Position numbers and translations under genes: made by a program
From: Ruminiclostridium sp.
GTDB lineage: Bacteria > Bacillota > Clostridia > DSM-8532
Reading direction: 5' to 3'
DNA length: 8,405 nt
NCBI GenBank assembly: GCA_003535195.1
Contig: DOHN01000033.1
Span: forward strand, 1 to 8,405
The notes under the pieces: generated by a model
Databases searched by the model: none
Told to the model about the DNA's origin: nothing
The model's input: the letters and a program-made list of their open reading frames with translations, nothing else
In this document: in pieces, positions 1 through 5,950 of the stretch
How positions within the stretch are numbered: the first letter of the stretch is position 1
How the letters are laid out: each line of letters starts with the position of its first letter

Positions 1-191
1 GCAGTGGCAAAATTGATGGTTACCGGTTCCGGCTTAGGCTCTGGCGTTGGCTGAGCAGACTGGGAATTTGACGAAGAAGCGGCCGGTGGTGGTCTTTGTA
101 CGGTTTGCGAGGATTGTCCGCAAGACACAGCAGTCAGCATAAAAATGATGCAGCAAAGAATAGCGGCTACACGTCTCCTTGATTTAGTCAT
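1..191 (-). CDS. Putative ABC sugar-transporter substrate-binding lipoprotein (N-terminus only)
   Basis: Only the first 63 codons are in the window; the gene continues past the left edge. The ATG at 191 follows a GGGGAGA ribosome binding site about 5 bases upstream. The product starts with a basic stretch (residues 3-7, KSRRR), a hydrophobic segment (about 8-22) and a lipobox-like AVSC with the cysteine at residue 24, typical of a lipoprotein signal peptide. A Pro/Ser/Gln-rich linker (about 25-56) follows, then VTINFAT, which resembles the first beta strand of family 1 extracellular solute-binding proteins. It would be anchored outside the membrane and deliver a sugar or polyol to an ABC permease. 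It lies 61 bases downstream of a LacI regulator gene on the same strand, so it is probably the first gene of a transporter operon. The ligand is not visible; inositol is an inference from the shared operator with the iol operon. The lipoprotein call is firm and the transporter role is probable. Confidence 0.72.
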   Translation of the reverse strand, partial: MTKSRRRVAAILCCIIFMLTAVSCGQSSQTVQRPPPAASSSNSQSAQPTPEPKPEPVTINFAT

Positions 192-218
192 TTTTCTCTC
201 CCCTTTTCATTCAATTTT

Positions 219-249
219 ATATAATCCGGCTATTTAGGCCGAATTATAT
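219..249 (-). other. Intercistronic stem-loop between LacI gene and substrate-binding protein gene
   Basis: A 12-base-pair inverted repeat (219-230 against 238-249) with a 7-base loop starts 3 bases after the LacI stop codon. In the minus-strand RNA all 12 positions can pair, with one G-U wobble; in the plus-strand RNA that position is a C-A mismatch, so the structure favours the minus transcript. No T-run follows it in either direction, so it is not a standard intrinsic terminator. Possible roles are 3'-end protection or RNA processing that separates regulator and binding-protein mRNA levels, or a DNA operator. Confidence 0.55.
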
Positions 250-252
250 GCC

Positions 253-1251
253 TTAATCAGAAGTCCCCCGCAAAATCAATTTTGTCCCTACGGTTATGAT
301 TCTCTCTTCGGGCACCTTTCCGTTTATCATCTTCATTAGCTGCTCTACCGTCAGCCTTCCCATTTCGTTTTTGTCCGTATCCACAGAAGTCAGCTCCGGC
401 TCGGTCACCATGCATAAATCGCTGTTATCATATCCGATGATGGATAGATCCCGGGGAATACTGAGCCCTGCACGGATGGCCGCTTTCAACGCGCCGACGG
501 CAATGGAGTCATTGGTGCACAATAACGCAGTTGGACGGTTCTCGCTCATGAGCATTTCGTGAACAAGGTCATATGCATCCCTGATGGTGGGCTCGACATC
601 TTGCACAAACCTGTAATCGGGCTGAAGTCCGTGCTTTGCCATAGCGTCTATATAAGCTTTATGACGCCTTGAATAGATAAAAGGCGTAAACTTCCCCGAT
701 AATAACCCGATATTTTTATGGCCCCGGCCGGCGAGATATTCAACCGCCGAGAAAACACCGCCGTAATCATCCGACAATATACAGTAAAGGTCATCCAGAT
801 CCATATGATAATTCAGCAGGACCACAGGTATGCCCTTTTTCCTGAAACTTAAAATGGTGCCGGTATCGGTCTGGCTCGCAATAATGACACCGTCTACCTG
901 CTTTCTAAGCATGGTTTCACCGGAAGGCAATCTGATGTCGGTATCGGAAGCGATAAATAAGCTATAATCCCTTTCACCTGTTGCCTGTACAATGGAGGCC
1001 AGTATGGGGGCATAAAAAGGATTGGAGATGACCGGCTTCTGTCTTTCATAAATAATAAAGCCTATATTTTCTGTTCTTTTTGTAATCATTGCCCTGGCGA
1101 CGGCGTTTGGAGTATAATCAAGCTTTTTTGCAGCCCAAAGTATTTTTTCAAGAGTATAGGGCTTTACCGTTTCCGGCTCGGTAAAAGCCCTCGAAATTGT
1201 TGATTTCGAAAAACCTGATACTTTTGCAACATCCAGTATTGTCGCAGGCAT
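253..1251 (-). CDS. LacI/GalR-family transcriptional regulator (left regulator)
   Basis: A 332-residue LacI-family repressor of normal length. The N-terminal helix-turn-helix covers about residues 4-23, with recognition helix FSKSTISRAF (about 14-23). The hinge TPNAVARAM (47-55) carries Met where LacI has the minor-groove-intercalating Leu56. The rest is a periplasmic-binding-protein-like effector domain, with VDGVIIAS, GHKNIGLLSG, ALLCTNDSIAVGAL and SIIGYDNS in the usual order. The start at 1251 is chosen because AGGAGG lies 6 bases upstream; an in-frame TTG at 1272 would place that site inside the gene. The gene is expressed from a strong promoter at 1495-1523 and leads into the substrate-binding protein gene. 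Lys-Ser in the recognition helix differs from Tyr-Ala in the other regulator, so the two probably read different operators. GGGAACGTTCCC in its own leader is a candidate autoregulatory site. The effector is unknown; a sugar, polyol or derived acid is likely. Confidence 0.93.
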   Translation of the reverse strand: MPATILDVAKVSGFSKSTISRAFTEPETVKPYTLEKILWAAKKLDYTPNAVARAMITKRTENIGFIIYERQKPVISNPFYAPILASIVQATGERDYSLFIASDTDIRLPSGETMLRKQVDGVIIASQTDTGTILSFRKKGIPVVLLNYHMDLDDLYCILSDDYGGVFSAVEYLAGRGHKNIGLLSGKFTPFIYSRRHKAYIDAMAKHGLQPDYRFVQDVEPTIRDAYDLVHEMLMSENRPTALLCTNDSIAVGALKAAIRAGLSIPRDLSIIGYDNSDLCMVTEPELTSVDTDKNEMGRLTVEQLMKMINGKVPEERIITVGTKLILRGTSD

Positions 1252-1285
1252 AGGATACCTCCTCAATACCAACTTAATACAGCTC

Positions 1286-1297
1286 GGGAACGTTCCC
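1286..1297. promoter_or_regulatory. Candidate LacI-type operator GGGAACGTTCCC
   Basis: A perfect 12-base palindrome with the central CG typical of LacI-family operators lies 34 bases upstream of the left regulator's start codon, within its leader. Its outer bases (GGG/CCC) differ from the GYAAACGTTTRC sites elsewhere in the window, and I see no second copy. It may be the autoregulatory site of the left regulator, acting as a roadblock to transcription from the upstream promoter. Family membership of the site is inferred from its form only. Confidence 0.5.
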
Positions 1298-1476
1298 AGA
1301 AAGCAGTATGATCAACTAATTTATTATTCCTTGAAAAATTTTTTATGCCTGTTTGGTTGCAGCTCTTGTTGTTAAACATTTGCAGCAGAGAATTTTCAAA
1401 AAATCAGCCGGCAATCCAGGAAGTATATTGAATTGTTACCATAGAAATTAAAAATGAAATAACAAAGGGAGAATCC

Positions 1477-1488
1477 GTAAACGTTTTC
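1477..1488. promoter_or_regulatory. Candidate LacI/CcpA-type operator GTAAACGTTTTC at the left-regulator promoter
   Basis: A near-palindromic 12-mer with a central CG starts 6 bases downstream of the minus-strand -10 box, so it covers the expected transcription start of the left regulator operon. It differs by one base from the perfect palindrome at the uxaE promoter (7483-7494). Its position predicts repression by blocking promoter use or clearance. It matches the core of a catabolite-responsive element except at the outermost bases. Confidence 0.7.
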
Positions 1489-1494
1489 GAGTAT

Positions 1495-1523
1495 AGTATA
1501 TTCATTGCCCTGCATGATGTCAA
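1495..1523 (-). promoter_or_regulatory. Sigma-A promoter for the left LacI / transporter operon
   Basis: On the minus strand TTGACA (1518-1523) is followed by a 17-base spacer and TATACT (1495-1500), close to the sigma-A consensus. Transcription should start near 1488, inside the operator, and read leftward into the LacI gene and then the substrate-binding protein gene. The leader would be about 237 bases. Confidence 0.82.
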
Positions 1524-1593
1524 TCCCATAAATGAAATTATTTTTTTACACTCGCTAAACAGCAAATTATCAGGCTGTCGAACAATATTTTAA

Positions 1594-1622
1594 TTGACAG
1601 GGAAACCCAGTTGCTATACAAT
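1594..1622 (+). promoter_or_regulatory. Sigma-A promoter for the right LacI regulator
   Basis: TTGACA (1594-1599), a 17-base spacer and TACAAT (1617-1622) give a near-consensus promoter with a start expected near 1629, about 33 bases before the ATG. No GYAAACGTTTRC operator overlaps this promoter, unlike the other three, so the right regulator may be made constitutively. Confidence 0.8.
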
Positions 1623-1661
1623 TTACGATATTGATATTTTATTAACAGGAGCCTGGTTTTA

Positions 1662-2666
1662 ATGAAAAATATCACCATCAAGGATATAGCAAAAATCGCA
1701 AACGTTTCCTACGCTACCGTATCCCGTGCTCTTTCGGGGGTGCCCGGAGTAAGCGATGAGACGCGCAGCCGTATTTTGAAAATTTGCGAAGAAATAGGTT
1801 ATACCCCTGATTACATGGCGCGCTCCATGGTAACCAAATCCACCAAATTAATTGGTTTAATCGTTCCTGATATTTCAAACCCATTTATGTCGGAAATGGC
1901 GTTCAATATTGAGCAATTTGCGGGTGAATCAGGCTACCACATTATGCTGTGCAATTCGGTCAGCAGCCTGGAACAGGAACAGAATGTGTTCAAGCTGCTA
2001 ATGGGCCGTAAGGTGGATGGCATATTGATTTTCCCCACAGGCGCCCAGTCCCATAAATTACTGGAAAAGTATCTGGACAAGATTCCTGTGGTTTTCGTCA
2101 GCGAAAATCTGGGAAGCTTTCATGCCAGCTATGTCACTGTCGATAATTTTCAGGGGACGAGTATCGGCACGGAATATCTATATTCACTGGGCCATCGGAA
2201 CATTTTATATTTTGGAAGGCGCGCCAGCCATAAACTTCGCTACGAAGGCTATGAAGCCATATGCAAAAAATACGGACTCGAACCTCATTTTTACGAAAGT
2301 CCCTATCATACCGATTCCATAAAGCATGGATATGATATGGCAATGGACTTATTCAAAGCCAACAGCAGTCTGCCCTACACCGCAATCTTTGCTTCCACCG
2401 ACTCTAATGCGTTAGGACTGCTAAAGGCCTGTGAAGAGGTTGGAATCCGTATTCCTGAAGATATCTCGATGCTTGGATTTGATAATATCCCATACAGCGG
2501 TCTGCCGAAAATCATGCTCTCGACAATTGAACAGCCTTATAAGCTGATGGCAACGGCAGCCGTCAGCATGCTCATCGACAAGATCGATAATCCCGAATTT
2601 GGCTATTCACACAAAATCCTTTCACCCAAGCTTGTCGTTCGCAGTTCCTGCCAAAAACTGGATTGA
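1662..2666 (+). CDS. LacI/GalR-family transcriptional regulator (right regulator), candidate repressor of the iol-uxaE operon
   Basis: A complete 334-residue LacI-family repressor. The helix-turn-helix is at about 5-24 (TIKDIAKIANVSYATVSRAL), with Tyr17-Ala18 and Arg22 in the recognition helix. The hinge TPDYMARSM ends in Met56 in place of the usual Leu. The effector domain runs from LIGLIVPDISNPF through VDGILIFP, GHRNILYFG, AIFASTDSNALGLL and SMLGFDN to a short tail. AGGAG lies 10 bases before the ATG. It is encoded tail to tail with iolO, 1 base apart, and is the closest regulator to the catabolic operon. The recognition helix is compatible with AAACGTTT-type operators by analogy with PurR and CcpA-like members. 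The likely role is a repressor relieved by an inositol-derived or uronate intermediate. It could also be a CcpA paralogue, but its position by the operon argues for a local regulator. Confidence 0.93.
   Translation: MKNITIKDIAKIANVSYATVSRALSGVPGVSDETRSRILKICEEIGYTPDYMARSMVTKSTKLIGLIVPDISNPFMSEMAFNIEQFAGESGYHIMLCNSVSSLEQEQNVFKLLMGRKVDGILIFPTGAQSHKLLEKYLDKIPVVFVSENLGSFHASYVTVDNFQGTSIGTEYLYSLGHRNILYFGRRASHKLRYEGYEAICKKYGLEPHFYESPYHTDSIKHGYDMAMDLFKANSSLPYTAIFASTDSNALGLLKACEEVGIRIPEDISMLGFDNIPYSGLPKIMLSTIEQPYKLMATAAVSMLIDKIDNPEFGYSHKILSPKLVVRSSCQKLD
1698..1709. promoter_or_regulatory. Operator-like sequence inside the right LacI gene
   Basis: GCAAACGTTTCC matches the operator form at 11 of 12 positions (consensus GYAAACGTTTRC) and lies about 70 bases after the expected transcription start. 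It encodes Ala-Asn-Val-Ser of the helix-turn-helix, and codons for that conserved motif can produce this sequence by chance. It could serve autoregulation, but this is weakly supported. Confidence 0.25.
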
Positions 2667-2667
2667 A

Positions 2668-3486
2668 TCAACTTTTAACGATGTTCATCATACTTGCTGC
2701 AAAGTTTTCTTTTACATAATCCACGGAGGGTATGGACAATGTCTCCAGGGCATAGGCGCCCTGATAGCCGGTTTTTTGGATGGCTTCATAAATGCTGCTG
2801 AAATTAATGGTTCCTGAACCGGGAAGCCCTCTGGTGGAATCGGCAAAATGAACATTGGTAATACGCCCGGCAGCCGCCTGAATGGCTTCGATCATTCTAC
2901 CATCCTCCAGATTGGAATGATAGGTATCATATAACAGGCCTACATTTTCCGGATCACCCATTTCTTTTAAAAAGTCCAATCCGTCGTAGGTACTGTTAAT
3001 GATAGAGGTCTCTGCCTTGCAGATGGGTTCCAGCTGCAAAACAACATTGCGTTTATAGGCATATTCCACACATTTTAAAAGGGCACTTTTTAAATTTCCC
3101 AGCAATATAGATTTCCCATCCTTCTCCAGCTTGCCCCGTATAAGGCCGATGGTAACAGGCGGATTCCCCAGTACTGTCGAAAGGTCTATATGGCCTTTGA
3201 CAATCTGGATGGCGCGGTTGGAAACCTCTTTATCTGAAGATGACAAAAAAAGCCCCTCCAGACCGTATATTTGGCCTGTCGACAGGGAGGTCACCGCCAG
3301 CCGGTAGGGCGCAAGCTGTTTTAAAAGCTTGGAATCATCCACCTGCCCGGGATACGCGACCGCAAGCTCCACACCGGTGAAACCCTTCTCCGCTAAAAAT
3401 TCGATGGCAACTTCAAACTCACTGGTCTTAAACGGCGAAAATGTCGTATCGTACTGGTAAGGGACCGTCTGCGATATTCTATTCAT
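2668..3486 (-). CDS. iolO: 5-keto-L-gluconate epimerase IolO (xylose isomerase-like TIM barrel)
   Basis: A 272-residue sugar phosphate isomerase/epimerase-family protein, the size of Thermotoga IolO. It is predicted to convert 5-keto-L-gluconate to D-tagaturonate in the cytoplasm, with a divalent metal. Visible motifs are GFTGVELAV (35-43), STGQIYGLEGL (69-79), IGLIRG (113-118), LEP (152-154), LLYDTYHSNLED (184-195), NVHFADSTRGLPGSG (211-225) and ALE (246-248). Probable metal ligands are Glu153, Asp187, His213 and Glu248. The combination of STGQ..GLEGLFLSS, IGLIRG and the ADSTRGLPGSG loop fits IolO better than a generic IolE or hydroxypyruvate isomerase. AGGAG is 6 bases before the ATG. It is the last gene of the operon, 63 bases after iolN with a hairpin in the gap, and converges on the right LacI gene with no terminator between them. 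Other epimerases of this fold remain possible, but the neighbours support the call. Confidence 0.83.
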   Translation of the reverse strand: MNRISQTVPYQYDTTFSPFKTSEFEVAIEFLAEKGFTGVELAVAYPGQVDDSKLLKQLAPYRLAVTSLSTGQIYGLEGLFLSSSDKEVSNRAIQIVKGHIDLSTVLGNPPVTIGLIRGKLEKDGKSILLGNLKSALLKCVEYAYKRNVVLQLEPICKAETSIINSTYDGLDFLKEMGDPENVGLLYDTYHSNLEDGRMIEAIQAAAGRITNVHFADSTRGLPGSGTINFSSIYEAIQKTGYQGAYALETLSIPSVDYVKENFAASMMNIVKS

Positions 3487-3501
3487 AATATACTCCTATA
3501 T

Positions 3502-3538
3502 AAGCAGGCTGCAGAGAAATACTGCAGCCTGCTTTTTT
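3502..3538 (+). terminator. Perfect 13-bp hairpin with T6 tract, plus-strand terminator; intercistronic hairpin of iolN-iolO on the minus strand
   Basis: Arms at 3502-3514 and 3522-3534 pair perfectly over 13 bases with a 7-base loop, and a run of six T (3533-3538) follows on the plus strand. That is an intrinsic terminator for rightward transcription, which in this window can only come from the right LacI gene reading antisense through iolO. On the minus strand the hairpin follows the iolN stop and is followed by TATATAGGAG, not a T-tract, so iolO should still be transcribed. There it may protect the upstream mRNA or tune the iolO level. Confidence 0.65.
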
Positions 3539-3549
3539 GAATGAACTAA

Positions 3550-4668
3550 TTATAATTTTGTGAATGGACCTCTGATAGGCAGTTCATAAATACTCTTCCA
3601 GCCCTCGGAGAACGGTTCCTTAAGATAGGGTTCCATTTCCTTTGCTGTGCGAAGGGTGGTCTTCTCGACGGGAGGAACAGTTCCCGGCGGGAAGGTGTCA
3701 AGGATCTGGTCATTGACAAGGGTCAGGTATTTAAGAATCGCAACGATAGGACGTTTTGCCTTGCGGGGATCAGAAATTGTAGGAGTTCCGACAACACCCT
3801 CACGGTTTGTAGCCATCTCAATGGAGCTCTGGCCCTCGCCTTCGCTCCAGCGGTGCGGGCGGCGATAGGGTTCGATGGACTTGTCAAAATGTCCGTCGGG
3901 TAAATAGCTTTCTCCCCATTTATCCTGTGCGGCACTCATCTCAATCATATCCTTGAACAGCAACAGGGCAACCGATGTCTCACATTCGTCTGCATGAATA
4001 AAGGTAGTATCCAGGCTGTCGGGCTTGTTGTTGGGAACAAAGAATTCACGAACGGCACGATGCCATTCCAGGGTTCTGAAAATACCCGGCAGCTGGAATC
4101 TCTTGCAGAATTCCTGAATAGCGCTCTCCAGCATCCACAGGTGACCATGGTTGTTAATAAGAATAATCTTGCGGAAGCCATCATTCCAAAGTCCGAACAT
4201 GGCATAAATCAAGGTTTCTACAACAACCTCATGGGGCATATTGACTGTTCCCGGCATACCGATGTGGTGATAGGGGTGTCCGCCGTAGTTAAGGGGCGGA
4301 AATGCAATATTGATTTCTCTGCCCTTCTTGGCGGTATATCTGCGGACTCCTTCCAGAATCTGAGTGACCATGAACGTATCCAGACCTGTATTTGCATGCA
4401 AACCATGGTTTTCTGTACATCCAATGGGAACAAACACAATATCATTCTTGCGTCTTTTTTCAATGACCTTGCAGCGGGGAGTATTCTGAATGTAGCAGCC
4501 TGCTTTTCCCAGCTCGGATTCAGCGGGAATGCCATATTCTTTCAGAACCGCGTCAAGCTGCTGCTCAGTCATATCCCATACTTCTTTTTTAAGCCGGCCT
4601 ACTTCATTATCCTCAAAAAGGATTTCCGGCATATCGGTTGTTATCCAATTCGTTTTTTGCTTTGCCAT
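3550..4668 (-). CDS. iolN: 3-dehydro-scyllo-inosose hydrolase IolN (creatininase superfamily)
   Basis: A 372-residue creatininase-superfamily hydrolase, longer than typical creatininases (about 250-260) because of N- and C-terminal extensions. It is predicted to hydrolyse the ring of 3-dehydro-scyllo-inosose to 5-keto-L-gluconate, using bound metal. Visible motifs are VPIGCTENHGLHANTGLDT (80-98), with likely ligands Glu86, His88 and Asp97; GGHPYHHIGMPGT (129-141); INNHGHLWML (171-180), at the position of the family's N-G/N-H-G-G/Y-N/E motif; and HADECETS (225-232). Two ATG codons stand in tandem. AAGGAGG is 7 bases before the second (4668), which I prefer, and 4 before the first (4671). That ribosome binding site overlaps the iolM stop codon, with 12 bases between the genes, so translation is probably coupled. 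Sitting between iolM and iolO, it matches the order of reaction steps. A creatininase or MftE-type peptidase role is unlikely in this context. Confidence 0.84.
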   Translation of the reverse strand: MAKQKTNWITTDMPEILFEDNEVGRLKKEVWDMTEQQLDAVLKEYGIPAESELGKAGCYIQNTPRCKVIEKRRKNDIVFVPIGCTENHGLHANTGLDTFMVTQILEGVRRYTAKKGREINIAFPPLNYGGHPYHHIGMPGTVNMPHEVVVETLIYAMFGLWNDGFRKIILINNHGHLWMLESAIQEFCKRFQLPGIFRTLEWHRAVREFFVPNNKPDSLDTTFIHADECETSVALLLFKDMIEMSAAQDKWGESYLPDGHFDKSIEPYRRPHRWSEGEGQSSIEMATNREGVVGTPTISDPRKAKRPIVAILKYLTLVNDQILDTFPPGTVPPVEKTTLRTAKEMEPYLKEPFSEGWKSIYELPIRGPFTKL

Positions 4669-4680
4669 CATTAAACCTCC

Positions 4681-5880
4681 TTAGTCATCCATTAAACAGG
4701 TGATCTTGCAATTTCTGCGGTCTGTCTGCAGGGCGATTATATTCTCAGGAACCTTGTCGAGAGTAATCTTCTTGGTGATCAACGGGGTCATATCCATTCC
4801 TGCGGCCATGCTTTCGATAACACGCGGGAATGTTCCGTGTCCTGAATGGCCCTGAGCGCCAATAATACGAGCACGACGAACCTGCAGCACTTCGCCTGTG
4901 ACAGGCATCTTAGCCTCGGCACGAGCGACCACCACAACGGTGGAATTAAGGGTTCTGCCTTCCCAGATTGCCTTTTCAATTCCGGGATATACGATTGTAG
5001 GAAGACCGGTGGCTTCCAGATACAGACTCGCGCCCATACCATTTGTCAATCTCAGAACTTCTTCTGCAAAATCAACCTTGGTCGGATCAATGACATAATC
5101 AGCGCCTAATTTGCGGCCCAGTTCAGCACGATCAGGCTGGGGCTCGGAAAGGATCAGTCTGGCAGCGCCCATACGCTTAAGGATCGCACAGGCTGCAAGT
5201 CCAACAGGTCCGCCGCCGCAGATGACAACATTATCGCCGGGTCTGATGCCGCCGCCGCGCTCGACAACAGCATTGTAAGCAACAGAAGTGGGTTCTACCA
5301 GGGAACCGGCAAGGAATATGTCTTTTTCGTCCTTATACCGTCTCCGAAGGGGCTCAAGACTCCACAGGCAGCGATCGGGCAGAACAATGTATTCGCTGAA
5401 TGCGCCATTGACATTAAAGCCTATTTCATCAAGTCTTTCGCAATGGTTTGGCCAGCCATCGGCACAGGGCTTACAGGAGCCGCACCACAGCATTTCTTCG
5501 GCACATACTAGCTCGCCGCCTTTATAAGGCTTATTGGTATCCTTATCCTTGGCTCCGGGGCCTCCCTTTACAACAATACCGGAAAGCTCATGGCCCAAAA
5601 TGCACGGAAAACCTGTGAGTCCGGGATAGAATATGTATCCATCCTCTTTCGACTGGGCCATATGTACGTCACTGCCGCATATACCGCAGGCCCTGATCTT
5701 AATAAGAACCTGCCCCGGTCCGGGTTCCGGGATATCATAGTCACGAATTTCCAGCTTGGGATCTTTCCATACCAGGCTTCCCAAATAGGTTTGGACACCT
5801 TCAATGTCCTTTGAGCCCAACTTAAATTCAGGCTTGGGTGCCCATGTTGCATCCAGGGTTACGCCTCTCATTTTCTTCAT
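4681..5880 (-). CDS. iolM: Scyllo-inosose 3-dehydrogenase IolM (zinc-dependent MDR family)
   Basis: A 399-residue medium-chain zinc dehydrogenase, close in length to Thermotoga IolM (about 395). It is predicted to oxidise scyllo-inosose to 3-dehydro-scyllo-inosose with NAD+. The N-terminal extension (about 1-40, with TWAPKP and YLGSLVWKDP) is longer than in ordinary threonine or sorbitol dehydrogenases and is typical of this group. Catalytic zinc motifs are CGICGSDVHM (Cys68) and GHE (96-98). Structural zinc is bound by Cys133, Cys136, Cys139 and Cys147. The Rossmann motif is GGGPVG (222-227), with Glu246 ending the second strand, which suggests NAD over NADP. The start at 5880 is chosen because GAGGAG lies 8 bases upstream; an in-frame GTG at 5889 falls within that region. 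It lies 70 bases after uxaE and directly before iolN. General sorbitol or threonine dehydrogenase activity cannot be excluded from sequence, but operon context favours IolM. Confidence 0.85.
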   Translation of the reverse strand: MKKMRGVTLDATWAPKPEFKLGSKDIEGVQTYLGSLVWKDPKLEIRDYDIPEPGPGQVLIKIRACGICGSDVHMAQSKEDGYIFYPGLTGFPCILGHELSGIVVKGGPGAKDKDTNKPYKGGELVCAEEMLWCGSCKPCADGWPNHCERLDEIGFNVNGAFSEYIVLPDRCLWSLEPLRRRYKDEKDIFLAGSLVEPTSVAYNAVVERGGGIRPGDNVVICGGGPVGLAACAILKRMGAARLILSEPQPDRAELGRKLGADYVIDPTKVDFAEEVLRLTNGMGASLYLEATGLPTIVYPGIEKAIWEGRTLNSTVVVVARAEAKMPVTGEVLQVRRARIIGAQGHSGHGTFPRVIESMAAGMDMTPLITKKITLDKVPENIIALQTDRRNCKITCLMDD

Positions 5881-5923
5881 AAGACACACTCCTCTTCCTT
5901 AAAATTTTTAATTATATTATTTG

Positions 5924-5935
5924 CGGTTTAAACCG
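5924..5935. repeat. 12-bp perfect palindrome in the uxaE-iolM gap
   Basis: CGGTTTAAACCG lies in the 70-base AT-rich gap between uxaE and iolM. It lacks the central CG of a LacI operator. A TATAAT hexamer stands downstream on the minus strand (5911-5916), but no acceptable -35 box accompanies it. It may be a regulator site for an internal promoter, or only a small RNA hairpin. Confidence 0.3.
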
Positions 5936-5950
5936 AACAGCGGTCAGAAT

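Larger units (their letters stand above)
1252..1661. other. 410-base divergent regulatory region between the two LacI genes
   Basis: No convincing gene is seen here. It holds the promoter of the left regulator (minus strand, 1495-1523) with an operator at 1477-1488, a second and different palindrome at 1286-1297, and the promoter of the right regulator (plus strand, 1594-1622). The left leader RNA would be about 237 bases. It is AT-rich, with a weak bulged hairpin followed by a T-run near 1398-1420 on the minus strand. I recognise no riboswitch in it. Confidence 0.8.

Noticed and set aside
1252..1272. Extended TTG start for the left LacI regulator
   Set aside because: The AGGAGG ribosome binding site would fall within the coding region, and the shorter start gives the normal LacI N-terminus.
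1398..1420. Possible attenuator hairpin with T-run in the left LacI leader
   Set aside because: The stem is only about four pairs with a bulge, so it is too weak to call; no riboswitch fold was recognised in the leader.
4391..4402. Palindrome TTTGCATGCAAA inside iolN
   Set aside because: It encodes part of the active-site segment around Leu-His-Ala-Asn and lacks the central CG and promoter context of the other operators; chance is the simpler explanation.
3550..4668. Creatinine amidohydrolase as the function of the creatininase-family gene
   Set aside because: The protein is over 100 residues longer than classical creatininases and sits between iolM and iolO, with no creatine or sarcosine genes nearby.
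3994..4674. Long 226-codon plus-strand open frame opposite iolN
   Set aside because: It lies entirely antisense to a gene with clear creatininase-family motifs and has no recognisable domain or ribosome binding site context; it is a shadow of iolN.
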